Positions 17,466 through 25,412 of a stretch of DNA of 64,000 bases are shown piece after piece. A model generated the notes under the pieces. The model ran no database searches. It had not been told where the DNA came from and was given only the letters and a program-made list of their open reading frames with translations. The stretch covers positions 1 to 64,000 of the forward strand of contig URKQ01000004.1 in NCBI GenBank assembly GCA_900548455.1, read 5' to 3'. Position 1 is the stretch's first letter; every line of letters starts with the position of its first letter. The DNA is from an uncultured Clostridium sp. GTDB lineage: Bacteria > Bacillota > Clostridia > Clostridiales > Clostridiaceae. The translations under genes were made by a program, and so were the position numbers.

Positions 17466-17937
17466 CTTTCATACATTCCATAAATACATCTGCTACTATA
17501 TTTTCTTCCTCTTTCTTAACAAACACAGTATAGGAATCACCCTTTAGCTTAATGTCATTTTCAAAGGCGTATACCCCTAGCTTTTGATAAGCAAACTGAA
17601 GATTTTCTTCCTTTTCAGTAAACCTTGCAAATAAACAGTTTGCTATTCTTATTTGGGACTTTAGTTCATAGGGTTTTTCAATATTATGAATTGAATTCTT
17701 TAATTGAACCATTAACTTTAAAATCACCTTAGGTTGTCCATTATCGTCAATCTCAACAAAAGAGTAGTTTGTCATAGGTCCAATAGTAAAATTACCTTTA
17801 GATTTGATATAACTATCCATCATATAAGAAATCTTATTTATATCAATTAACTCATTTTCACTTATTTCTCTTATTAATACATTGTTTAATTTTAAGATTT
17901 TATTTTCTTTAATTATTATTTTTTCAATTGTATTCAT
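17440..17937 (-). CDS. Unknown protein coupled to bacteriocin exporter
   Basis: 165 aa from the ATG at 17937 (MNTIEKIIIKENKILKLNN), behind GAGG/GAAGAG. A longer reading starts at 17955. It overlaps the exporter gene by 14 nt and the adaptor gene by about 26 nt, so the three are tightly translationally coupled. The sequence has no signal peptide or membrane segment and looks like a soluble mixed alpha/beta protein, with VEIDDNGQPKVILKLMVQL near 65-83 and KGDSYTVFVKKEEENI near 140. I do not recognise its family. A chaperone that keeps the precursor export-competent is a reasonable guess from position. A fragment of a second copy survives at 14726-14788. Confidence 0.7.
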   Translation of the reverse strand: MNTIEKIIIKENKILKLNNVLIREISENELIDINKISYMMDSYIKSKGNFTIGPMTNYSFVEIDDNGQPKVILKLMVQLKNSIHNIEKPYELKSQIRIANCLFARFTEKEENLQFAYQKLGVYAFENDIKLKGDSYTVFVKKEEENIVADVFMECMKGGGLLEGI

Positions 17938-20206
17938 ACTCTTCACCATCCTCAACTATACTTTCAACTGATGTATCCACCTTTATATTTAGGTCTTCTG
18001 ATTTTTTATGCAAATCATCTTCAAACATAATTTCTTTCTCTTCCAAAGAGCCTACTTGGCTTATATATAGCTTATAATAATACCCTTTCCTCTTTAATAA
18101 TGTTTCATGGTCTCCCTCTTCAACTATTTTTCCCTGATCCATAACATAAATAATATCGCAGTTTCTAATAGTTGATAGTCTATGGGCTATTATTAACATT
18201 GTTATATTTTTACCTTTGACAAAAAGTGTATCAAAAATTTTAGCTTCACTTATAAAATCCAAGTTACTAGTGGCTTCATCTAATATTAAGAAATTAGGTT
18301 TCTTAATTAATGCCCTTGCCATAGCAATTCTTTGTTTTTCTCCACCAGACAAGCCACCACCGGCTTCTTCTAAAAAGGTTCCATATTTGCCTGGTAACTT
18401 TTCTATAAAGGATTTACATCCGGTATTTTCACAGACATTCTTTATTTCTTCATAGGTTGCATTAGGTTTTCCTAAGGTTATATTTTCTTTTATAGAACCT
18501 GAAAACAATTCTACATTTTGTGGAACATATGCTATATTTTTTCTTAAGTTATATAAATCTAGTTCATCTATGTTATATCCATTAATTTTTATTTTTCCCT
18601 CTTCAGGAGTATAATATTTTAGCACTAACTTTGAGATAGTAGTTTTACCACTACCTGATTCACCAACTAATGCTACCTTTTTTCCTTTCGGTATTTTTAT
18701 ACTTATATCCCTTAGCACCGGTGACCTACTTCCATATCTAAAGGTAATGTTCTCTAACTCTATATCTCCATCAATTTTATCAATCTCTATCTTTTCATTA
18801 TCATTTTCATTTTGTTCCTTCTCAACTTCATATATCTCAGCAATTCTTTTTAAGGATATATTTGCTTCTTGAATAGTTAACTGAAGGCTAATAAGCCTTC
18901 CTATTGGATCCATGAAATACTCTGAAAGAGTTGAAAATGCCATAAGTGATCCTAAGGTTAAATCTCCATTCATAATCATCTTGGCACCTATATACATAAG
19001 AACAAGGCTACCTACTGTTGATACTATGCCTGATATTGACCCTTGAATGTTAGACAAAACACCTTCCTTAAAAGCTATTCTTAAATTTTTTATATATTCA
19101 GCTTCTAATTTTTCAATGCTAATATTTTCTGCTGTATTAACTTTTATAGTCTCGATTCCTTTAAGACTTTCTATAATGTTGCTATTAAGTCTAGAATTTG
19201 ATTCCATTTGTTCTATATTAACCTTCTTATATGGTCCTTTAAATATATAAATTAACATTGCACTTATTAATGTTAGTATTATAATTACTACAAATAAAGT
19301 TTGATTCATAATGTATAATATTGATGCTGAAACTATTGCTAAAATGATGTCCATTACCAATGACAACGAAACTGAAGTGAGTATATTTTTAATTATTGAA
19401 GCATCACTAAATCTAGTAACGATATCCCCAACTTTTCTTGTAGAAAAAAATTTCATAGGTAGTTTGTACACATGTTTGAAATATCCAAGTAGAAGTGGTA
19501 TGTCTATCTTTTGAGATAAATACAGAAGCATATGTTGTCTAATTGCACTTAACCCTATTTGAGTTATTCCAACAATTAAGAAACCTATAACAAATACATT
19601 AAGTTGATTTTTTAAGCTATAAGGTAGTATTTCATCCATAAGTATTTTATTAAAAAATGCTGATCCGACTCCCAGTATAGTTAATATTACTGATACAAGG
19701 ATGCTGTATAAGAAAAGTGATTTTTGAGGAATTAATAATTGAATGAACTTAGATAGCATACCTTGACCTTTTGCTTTTCCAGGACTAAATTCATTATTAG
19801 GAATTAATAATAATAATATTCCATCAAAACTTTTAAAAAACTCATCTACACTCTTTTTCTCTTTTCCCCTTGCTGGATCTAGGATAATAACTTTTTCCTT
19901 CTTAACTTTATGAATAACTACAAAATGATTTAATCCTTCTTTAGTAATAACATGTGCTATAGCAGGAAGTGAATAGTTACTTTTAAAGCCTTCTTTATCC
20001 ACTCTTATGGCTCTAGTATCGAAACACAACTTCTTAGCTCCATCATCGAGTCCATTAAGAGTTGTACCTTTAATATCAGTACCTAGAATATCTCTGAGCC
20101 TAGTTATTGATATATCTTTTTTGTAGTACATACATATTGTAGCTAAGCATGCTGCTGCACAATCCGTCATATCATGTTGTCTTACTAAATATTTCTTGTA
20201 GTTCAT
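17924..20206 (-). CDS. Peptidase-containing ABC exporter (PCAT, bacteriocin processing and export)
   Basis: 760 aa. The N-terminal C39 peptidase (1-~135) has Cys16 in HDMTDCAAAC, His94 in LNHFVV and Asp110 in ILDPARG, the full cysteine-protease triad. Six membrane helices follow (~160-430). The ATPase domain has Walker A GESGSGKTT (~510), signature LSGGEKQR (~610) and Walker B LILDEATSNLD. The family cleaves behind the double glycine of the leader and exports the core through the membrane in the same step. The double-glycine precursor in the same operon is the obvious substrate. The C-terminal tail (~725-760) is acidic. An RBS (GCGAGGAG) precedes the ATG at 20206. Confidence 0.93.
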   Translation of the reverse strand: MNYKKYLVRQHDMTDCAAACLATICMYYKKDISITRLRDILGTDIKGTTLNGLDDGAKKLCFDTRAIRVDKEGFKSNYSLPAIAHVITKEGLNHFVVIHKVKKEKVIILDPARGKEKKSVDEFFKSFDGILLLLIPNNEFSPGKAKGQGMLSKFIQLLIPQKSLFLYSILVSVILTILGVGSAFFNKILMDEILPYSLKNQLNVFVIGFLIVGITQIGLSAIRQHMLLYLSQKIDIPLLLGYFKHVYKLPMKFFSTRKVGDIVTRFSDASIIKNILTSVSLSLVMDIILAIVSASILYIMNQTLFVVIIILTLISAMLIYIFKGPYKKVNIEQMESNSRLNSNIIESLKGIETIKVNTAENISIEKLEAEYIKNLRIAFKEGVLSNIQGSISGIVSTVGSLVLMYIGAKMIMNGDLTLGSLMAFSTLSEYFMDPIGRLISLQLTIQEANISLKRIAEIYEVEKEQNENDNEKIEIDKIDGDIELENITFRYGSRSPVLRDISIKIPKGKKVALVGESGSGKTTISKLVLKYYTPEEGKIKINGYNIDELDLYNLRKNIAYVPQNVELFSGSIKENITLGKPNATYEEIKNVCENTGCKSFIEKLPGKYGTFLEEAGGGLSGGEKQRIAMARALIKKPNFLILDEATSNLDFISEAKIFDTLFVKGKNITMLIIAHRLSTIRNCDIIYVMDQGKIVEEGDHETLLKRKGYYYKLYISQVGSLEEKEIMFEDDLHKKSEDLNIKVDTSVESIVEDGEEYEYN

Positions 20207-20445
20207 TTTTTTCTCCTCGCTTTATGAAATTTATGTAAATGATTTTGAAATTTAAATATAAGATAGCATCTAATACAAATGTCATCGTCTTTTAAATTTT
20301 TTTCATGGGAAAAATTATGTTTATCTAAAATTAACATTTTCGATTTGTGTTGGAATTTTGGATGTACAATGATAATTGTATATCCAAAATTCATTAATAG
20401 TGAACTTATAAAAATAGAGGCTATTTGTAAAATATTCACACAACA

Positions 20446-20613
20446 CTATATGATTATATATATATGACTTATATTTATGGATAACATATCATTTGAATTT
20501 AAGTATCCGATATCGCTTATATCTCTATCTTCATTTATTTGAGTTAGGGAAGTTAAACATATAGCAATAACTACTAATAATAAACATAATAGTTTTCTTT
20601 TATTTCTTTTCAC
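20446..20613 (-). CDS. Small secreted peptide, candidate pheromone of the divergent RRNPP regulator
   Basis: 55 aa with a GTG start, behind a strong AAGGAG 7 nt upstream. The sequence starts MKRNKRKLLCLLLVVIAICL: a basic N-terminus and a hydrophobic core like an export signal. A polar tail follows (TSLTQINEDRDISDIGYLNS, then NDMLSINISHIYIII). Size and build match precursors of RRNPP-type signalling peptides, which are exported and trimmed to a short C-terminal piece. It lies between the exporter operon and the divergent HTH regulator, and is transcribed towards the exporter. There is no double glycine, so it would use the general secretion route. It was found by reading the gap directly. The mature form cannot be predicted reliably. 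Confidence 0.6.
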   Translation of the reverse strand: MKRNKRKLLCLLLVVIAICLTSLTQINEDRDISDIGYLNSNDMLSINISHIYIII

Positions 20614-20672
20614 AGTATCACTCCTTACAAAATTTAGGTTTTGTATGTTTATCTTAGCTTTATTTTACATAT

Positions 20673-20731
20673 ATTATATTTTGTTGTAAAATTTAATCAT
20701 AGTTATAAATAAGGGTTACGACAATTTATAA
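20673..20731 (-). promoter_or_regulatory. Promoter with upstream inverted repeat for the small-peptide gene
   Basis: On the minus strand a TATAAT (20678-20673) lies about 60 bp upstream of the GTG start. No recognisable -35 is found 16-18 bp before it. Instead, about 40 bp upstream of the -10, ttataaat and atttataa form perfect 8-bp arms 13 bp apart (20703-20710 / 20724-20731). A missing -35 plus an upstream repeat suits an activator-dependent promoter. Such AT-rich repeats may also be chance. Confidence 0.35.
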
Positions 20732-21247
20732 ACTTTGCATAATATGAATCTATTTTTTTTTGCTAATTTCTTGTTAAATTTTTAAAAGTTCATTCTATGA
20801 AACTTTTTAAGTAATTTAATTATAGTTCATCTAAGAAGTACCACCATTAAAATAAAAAAATGATATTTCTATTGGAGCAAAAAAGGGTAATGTTAATAAG
20901 ATTTTGGGAATCCACAAAAAATAAAAGAAAATGTTCGAAATTACATTATATGGTGAAGCTATCGTTAACATGGATTTGTTTTATGAGAGTGTTTCTTCAT
21001 TGTTATCAACACTTCACGTATATCAGCTAAAATAGACTGGATTTTTTGACATGAGAGATAGCGCCTTTCTGATATAAATCTATTTCCGTTTAATGAGTAC
21101 ACAATCTTACGTGTTATAAGGCATGATAATTAAAAAGGATAACTTCTAATGAAGGAGGAGGTCCTTCTTGTGTTATCAATATATAAATAATTAATTAGAT
21201 ATAAGTAGTATTAAAAACTACATCATTATTATACAAGGAGGTATGAA
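20732..21247. other. Intergenic region upstream of the RRNPP regulator
   Basis: The 634-bp gap between the peptide gene and the regulator has little else that is clear. 21139-21177 forms a two-part stem (GATAAC...GTTATC outside, GAAGGA...TCCTTC inside). At 20931-21035 there is a 34-codon open stretch without an RBS (starts MFEITLYGEAIVNMDLFYES), which may be the residue of an older gene. The regulator's RBS AAGGAGGT is at 21234-21241. Confidence 0.35.
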
Positions 21248-22540
21248 GTGGATAACTTAGGATCTAGAATTAGGACTTTGAGAAAATCATTGAAAATGAC
21301 ACAAGCTGACTTGAGTTGTGAAATATTAAATAGAAGCTCTGTATGTAAGATAGAAAAAAATTTAATTGTTCCTAGCTTATTTCAGTTAGAGCATATTGCA
21401 TCAAAACTGAATGTAACTGTTGCAGATTTAATTTATAATTCCAATACTTCCGATAATTTAGATGCAAATACACAGGTTGAAACTTCGAATGATAATATAA
21501 AGTCTTTATTTGAAGACGAAAAATATTTTGATATAATTGATTTCCATATGACTCCAAGTTTTTTTTCTTATTTTTATAAGGGAATGAGCTATTATAGGAT
21601 TGATTTAGAAAAAGAAGCTAAAAAATACTTGGATAAGTGTGAAAATTTATTTAACAACATGAATGATGTTGATAAGTTTTTGAATGTTGAAAAACTGTGT
21701 ATTGCTTTGAATTCACTTAGGAAAATCAACATAAAATCACTTGAAAATATAGAGAATCTACATTCTTTGAAAAACATTTTAAGTTATCTCACAATATATA
21801 GGGGGGGAAATTTAGAAATATATTATGTTACTATAAATAACATAGGTGCTTACTATTTACATAATGAAAACTTCGAATCTGCAATTAGTTTTATAGAGAA
21901 CTTTTTAAGGGATAATAGTAGATTTGCGTATACAAGTATATTTGCTTCTATACATTCCAATTTAAGTATAGCCAAATTTGCAATTAGAAGTTATATTGAT
22001 GCCATATCTCATATAAAAAAAGCTATTTTTTTTTATAAATATGCACATGATAATTTTCAGGCATGTGAATGTTATATTAATCTTTATAATTATTATCTTT
22101 ATACTAAGAGTTATAAGGAATGTTTTAAACTCTGTGATTATTTAGCTAGTGAATTTAATATTCCTGAGATAAATGAAACTTTCAAAATCCTAAGATTAAT
22201 TTTGCTCTATAATATAGGTAATAGAGAAAAGTTTATTCATTATATAAAAAGTATTAACACTAACGCTTTAAGAAAAAAATCTAGATATGATTATTTTTTC
22301 TTAATGGGGAAAGTTAACTTTTTTCTTGGAAAATTTGATGTTGCTTTTGGTTATTATAGAAAGTGCATCTCATATTTAGAGTTAACTAAAAGATATTTAG
22401 ATTTATCCATAATATATAATGATTTATACTACATTTATGGAATTGAAGAATACCTTTATAAATATAAGAAGTATAACCTATTAAGCAATAATAGGATTTT
22501 TAATCCGATACATCCAGATATAACTATTATAAACTTGTAG
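21248..22540 (+). CDS. RRNPP-like HTH/TPR transcriptional regulator
   Basis: 430 aa with a GTG start 6 nt after AAGGAGGT. Residues ~5-62 are an XRE-type helix-turn-helix (LGSRIRTLRKSLKMTQADLS, then NRSSVCKIEKN and LEHIASKLNVTVADLI). The remaining ~360 residues are helical with TPR-like pairs rich in Tyr, Leu and Asn (for example EKEAKKYLDKCENLFNNM, IAKFAIRSYIDAISHIKKAI). The length and order match the RRNPP family (Rgg, Rap, NprR, PlcR, PrgX), whose TPR region binds an imported short peptide. It lies divergent from a small signal-peptide-bearing ORF and the bacteriocin exporter operon, so it probably controls them. The cognate peptide is inferred. Confidence 0.8.
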   Translation: MDNLGSRIRTLRKSLKMTQADLSCEILNRSSVCKIEKNLIVPSLFQLEHIASKLNVTVADLIYNSNTSDNLDANTQVETSNDNIKSLFEDEKYFDIIDFHMTPSFFSYFYKGMSYYRIDLEKEAKKYLDKCENLFNNMNDVDKFLNVEKLCIALNSLRKINIKSLENIENLHSLKNILSYLTIYRGGNLEIYYVTINNIGAYYLHNENFESAISFIENFLRDNSRFAYTSIFASIHSNLSIAKFAIRSYIDAISHIKKAIFFYKYAHDNFQACECYINLYNYYLYTKSYKECFKLCDYLASEFNIPEINETFKILRLILLYNIGNREKFIHYIKSINTNALRKKSRYDYFFLMGKVNFFLGKFDVAFGYYRKCISYLELTKRYLDLSIIYNDLYYIYGIEEYLYKYKKYNLLSNNRIFNPIHPDITIINL

Positions 22541-22579
22541 TATATTTTAAATATAACCATCATATTCAATAAAAGACAA

Positions 22580-22705
22580 AGAAGAGAATTCTTGATAACA
22601 AATTCTATGGGTTACAATAACAGTTGTTTTATCATTTGCAATTTTTCATATAGTTTACTTTCTTCTAATGGATCAATTGATGCAGTTCGTTCGTATGATA
22701 TGGGA
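22580..22705 (-). pseudogene. Frameshifted fragment of an ABC exporter ATPase domain
   Basis: On the minus strand one frame reads ERTASIDPLEESKLYEKLQ. The next frame continues ANDKTTVIVTHRI. Together these match the Walker B/D-loop to H-loop segment of an ABC ATPase (LDEPTASIDP...DKTTVIVTHR). A one-base frameshift separates them, and the rest of the gene is missing. It lies just past the regulator, so another exporter probably stood here once. The remaining gap to 22901 shows nothing else. Confidence 0.65.
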
Positions 22706-22901
22706 AATCTATTTATTGTATTAGAAGGGGCTTTCATAAAATAAAAAGGGGGCAGCTCCAGTTATTTTATATTTTTAAGTAGTATTTTGATTATATCTCC
22801 ACTAACTTTGATATTCATATAAATTGGTTTCTTGGCAGATATAAACTTAATATGGTATAATTGCTTATATATGGTTTTTGTAGATATGGGAGGAATTATA
22901 A

Positions 22902-23396
22902 ATGGAAATAGCTTTTGAAAAAATGAAGATACATCACAGTAAGGAAGTAATAGATATATATAACTATTATGTGGAAAACAGCACCGCAGCATTTCCAACA
23001 GTGCCACAGCCAGAAGAAAGATGTAAATTATTTTTGAATATAGGAAAGAATTACCCTGTATATGTTATAAAAGAGAAAAATAAAGATAAGGTAATTGGTT
23101 TTTGTTTTTTGGGACCTTATAGTCTTCATGATAGTTTCAATAAGACAGCTGCAGTTACATACTTTATTGATCACAATTATATTGGGATGGGAGTAGGAAG
23201 ACAATGTTTGAAAAGGCTTGAATTAGATGCAAAATCTATGAAAATAGATAAATTAGTAGCAGATATATCTTCAGAAAATTCAAGAAGTATAGAGTTTCAT
23301 AAGAAAAATGGATTTTCAATAGTGGGACAACTTAATGATATTGGAAACAAATTTAGTAGAAGCTTTGGAGTTATATATATGATAAAAGATATTTAA
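22902..23396 (+). CDS. GNAT family N-acetyltransferase (phosphinothricin acetyltransferase-like)
   Basis: 164 aa. The order of GNAT motifs is clear: the N-terminal IYNYYVENSTAAFPT, then VIGFCFLGPY (~65), VTYFIDHNYIGMGVGRQCLK (~85-104) carrying the acetyl-CoA loop G-x-G-x-G/R, and SSENSRSIEFHKKNGFSIVG near the C-terminus. The E-N-x-x-S-I-x-F-H-x-K-x-G-F pattern is typical of the PAT/bar-like subgroup that acetylates small amines. The substrate is unknown. RBS GGGAGG lies 7 nt before the ATG. It appears monocistronic. A decayed gene end lies directly downstream. Confidence 0.82.
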   Translation: MEIAFEKMKIHHSKEVIDIYNYYVENSTAAFPTVPQPEERCKLFLNIGKNYPVYVIKEKNKDKVIGFCFLGPYSLHDSFNKTAAVTYFIDHNYIGMGVGRQCLKRLELDAKSMKIDKLVADISSENSRSIEFHKKNGFSIVGQLNDIGNKFSRSFGVIYMIKDI

Positions 23397-23405
23397 GTTA
23401 CTTTT

Positions 23406-23455
23406 CCTAAGGCAATTGGAGAATTAGTAGAGAATATAGGAAAAGTTAGTTCTTA
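23406..23455 (+). pseudogene. 3' fragment of a HI0074-like gene
   Basis: It encodes KAIGELVENI then GKVSS and a stop, nearly the same as the end of the larger fragment at 24413-24458 (KAIGELVENIRKVIS). The bases match closely through the following AAATATTA. It is the tail of a second, otherwise lost copy of a nucleotidyltransferase substrate-binding gene. Confidence 0.65.
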
Positions 23456-23497
23456 ATATAAGAAAATATTAGATGGTCAGAAAGGAAGTTAAAGTAG

Positions 23498-23827
23498 ATG
23501 GAGTTTAAAAATTTTAAACTAGAAATATTTATTCCAGAATCTCATTTTGAAGATTTAAGACAAGCGTTAATTAATGTAGATGCAGGTCATATAGGAAGTT
23601 ATGATTGTTGTTTGTCTTATAGTAAGGTAAAAGGGTGTTGGCGACCACTTGAGGGAACTAATCCTTACAATGGAACAATAAATCAAATATGTACAGGAGA
23701 AGAATTTAAAGTTGAGGTATGTTGCAAGGCAGAAAATTTAAGTGAAACAAAGATGGCAATAAAAGAAGTACATCCTTATGAGGAACCAGTTATAAATGTA
23801 ATACCACTTTACGATGTAGGGTTATGA
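23498..23827 (+). CDS. NIF3/YqfO C-terminal-like domain protein
   Basis: 109 aa. It matches the stand-alone form of the domain inserted in YqfO/NIF3-family proteins, which has a CutA/PII-like ferredoxin fold. The opening is KLEIFIPESHFEDLRQALIN, with GHIGSYDCCLSYSKVKGCWRP in the middle and AIKEVHPYEEPVINVIPL at the end. HPYEEP is the family hallmark. The cysteine pairs (DCC, VCC) and acidic residues suggest metal binding, but the function is not known. The RBS is AGAAAGGAAGT. The gene is followed by a terminator. Its last ~50 bp and the downstream promoter are duplicated 2.09 kb away. Confidence 0.75.
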   Translation: MEFKNFKLEIFIPESHFEDLRQALINVDAGHIGSYDCCLSYSKVKGCWRPLEGTNPYNGTINQICTGEEFKVEVCCKAENLSETKMAIKEVHPYEEPVINVIPLYDVGL

Positions 23828-23828
23828 T

Positions 23829-23860
23829 AAAAGCTTAGTGTTTGGCACTAAGCTTTTATA
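23829..23860 (+). terminator. Intrinsic terminator after the NIF3-like gene
   Basis: AAAAGCTTAGTG and CACTAAGCTTTT form a perfect 12-bp stem with loop TTTGG. It recurs in copy 2 of the repeat at 25918-25946. Confidence 0.75.
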
Positions 23861-23900
23861 TTTGCTTGTATAAAAAATGTTGATATTTACCAAAAAGATG

Positions 23901-23964
23901 TTGACACTTAAGAAAAAAGATTGCATTATTGTATTGAGGAGTTAGTACAACAGTACAATAATAC
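23901..23964 (+). promoter_or_regulatory. Promoter/operator of the truncated GntR copy
   Basis: TTGACA (23901-23906), a 17-bp spacer and CATTAT (23924-23929). The intact copy at 25989 has TATTAT instead, so this copy has lost the first T of the -10. The same inverted repeat (ATTATTGTA...TACAATAAT) follows. Confidence 0.6.
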
Positions 23965-23979
23965 AAGAGAGGTGATTAG

Positions 23980-24168
23980 ATGGCATGGGATTTTAAAGAT
24001 CAAAGTCCTATATATATTCAATTAATTGAGCAAATAAAACTAAAGATTATATCAGGAGAATTTAAACCGGGACAAAAGTTTCCAACAGTTAGAGAATTAG
24101 CTGAAGAAGCATCGGTAAATCCCAATACTATACAAAAGGCTTTAGCGGAATTAGAAGAGATAGTTTGA
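23980..24168 (+). pseudogene. 5' fragment of a GntR (YtrA-type) regulator gene
   Basis: 62 codons. The first 59 or so match the intact GntR protein at 26068 (DFKDQSPIYIQLIEQIKLKI and PGQKFPTVRELAEEASVNP, with small changes). At LAELEE the sequence switches into a HI0074-like gene fragment and stops three codons later. The DNA-binding winged helix is nearly complete but lacks its wing and the dimerisation tail. If made, the peptide would probably not bind DNA stably. Confidence 0.85.
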
Positions 24169-24458
24169 TTCAACGGTTTGAATTTACCTATGAATTAACA
24201 CATAAAACATTGAAGGATGTTATGAGATATTTAGGAGTTACTCTTGAAAATTCTTTTCCGTGTACAATCTATAAAAAAGCTTATGTAAATAATCTGATTT
24301 CAGATGATAAAGTTTGGATTAACTTATTAGAGGATAGAAACTGTACTTCTCATATACATAATGAAAGCCTTTCTGATGAAGTTGCAAATAGAATTGTAAA
24401 GTATTATGTTAAGGCAATTGGAGAATTGGTAGAGAATATAAGGAAAGTTATTTCTTAA
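24157..24458 (+). pseudogene. N-terminally truncated HI0074-like nucleotidyltransferase substrate-binding protein
   Basis: About 100 codons in frame: RDSLIQRFEFTYELTHKTLK, then LGVTLENSFPCTIYKKAYVN, then NCTSHIHNESLSDEVANRI. This is the core of the HEPN-fold HI0074 family, which pairs with a small MNT nucleotidyltransferase in toxin-antitoxin-like modules. The first ~30 residues are replaced by the GntR fragment, and no MNT partner is nearby. A TTG at 24165 could start a 97-aa protein but has no RBS. I call it a relic, although the open frame is intact. Confidence 0.65.
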
Positions 24459-24678
24459 TAAGATAAAATATTAAAAATAATAGTATCACTTTAAATTCAT
24501 ACAGAGTTTTTAGTACCTACACCTTACTTTGAAAAATTAAAAGTAAGGTGTTTTTTTATTCTGCAAAATATAAAAAATTACATATTGAAAAGATAATGCT
24601 CATGATATATACTTATACATACAATATTGTAAAAAAATATAAGTGATTTGGATTGTCTACGTTGAGGAGGATAGCTTT

Positions 24679-25395
24679 ATGAATAAGAAAAAAAATATTA
24701 TTATCTTACTTTGTGCTATTATAATTTTATTTTTATCTGGATTTGTTTATAAAAAACTCTCAACTCCTAAATTTAAAGATTTAGATGCTTCTTGGGGTTT
24801 GGGAGTAAAAGTAACTAAATCTGTAAGTAATAACAGAGATTATGAATGGTACGTTGACCAATGCTTTACAGGAAGAAATTCAGAAAAAAATTGTGGCCCT
24901 TCAGTGTTAGAGATGTCAGCAAGATGGCAATGCAAAGAATCCAATATACAAGTATCCGATATCGTAGATAAATATATTCCTGATGAAACAGTCTTTTTAG
25001 GTGTTTATCTTACAGAATTATATAAGTGGATGGAGGATTATAAATTAAATCCAACTTGGCTAAAGGATGCAACGGTAGACTCTATAATTAACGAATTGAA
25101 TAGAGGAAACATTTTAATAGTAGGATTAGATTTGCAACAGTTAAAATATAACTACGGGTTAACGCAAAGAATAGGAAAACCTTATGACCTAAAAGGTGCA
25201 CATTATGTTATTATCAAAGGCTATAAAGAAGTTGACAATAAATTATATTTTGAAATATATGATCCAATAAGTGCGAATATGAGATATGCTGATGGACAGT
25301 TAATTGGCATAGATAGGTACTATGATACAGAAGAACTTATGAATTCTATAAAGTGTTATTTTCCAGATATAGTAATAGTATCACCTAAAAAATAA
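24679..25395 (+). CDS. C39-like (papain-fold) peptidase, membrane anchored
   Basis: 238 aa from the ATG at 24679, placed by GAGGAGG 9 nt upstream; a 12-codon longer reading has no RBS. One N-terminal membrane segment (about 6-24) leads to an extracytoplasmic domain. NCGPSVLEMSARW near 85 holds the probable catalytic Cys, GAHYVIIKGYKE near 182 the His, and FEIYDPIS near 200 the Asp. This is the Peptidase_C39_2 layout. These proteins are usually secreted or wall-facing, with unknown targets. It is followed after 17 bp by a membrane protein, probably one unit. Both genes sit inside the duplicated GntR region and look like an insertion. Confidence 0.75.
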   Translation: MNKKKNIIILLCAIIILFLSGFVYKKLSTPKFKDLDASWGLGVKVTKSVSNNRDYEWYVDQCFTGRNSEKNCGPSVLEMSARWQCKESNIQVSDIVDKYIPDETVFLGVYLTELYKWMEDYKLNPTWLKDATVDSIINELNRGNILIVGLDLQQLKYNYGLTQRIGKPYDLKGAHYVIIKGYKEVDNKLYFEIYDPISANMRYADGQLIGIDRYYDTEELMNSIKCYFPDIVIVSPKK

Positions 25396-25412
25396 TATAA
25401 GGATGTGAAATT

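Larger units (their letters stand above)
23778..24156. repeat. Direct repeat, copy 1 (379 bp)
   Basis: Almost identical to 25867-26244. It covers the 3' end of the NIF3-like gene, its terminator, the GntR promoter and the first ~59 codons of the GntR gene. Copy 1 has an intact NIF3-like gene and a truncated GntR gene; copy 2 is the reverse. The intervening ~1.7 kb carries a HI0074-like fragment, a C39-like peptidase and a membrane protein. Confidence 0.9.

Noticed and set aside
20203..20439. 78-codon minus-strand frame just upstream of the ABC exporter
   Set aside because: GTG start without any RBS, low-complexity composition, and it runs into the exporter's own RBS. It is probably just the leader between the small peptide gene and the exporter.
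20931..21035. 34-codon frame in the regulator's upstream gap
   Set aside because: No RBS, no signal or leader features. It may be a decayed gene piece but cannot be supported as coding.
23406..24458. Functional MNT/HEPN toxin-antitoxin pair
   Set aside because: Only truncated HI0074-like pieces are present, and no nucleotidyltransferase gene is in the window.
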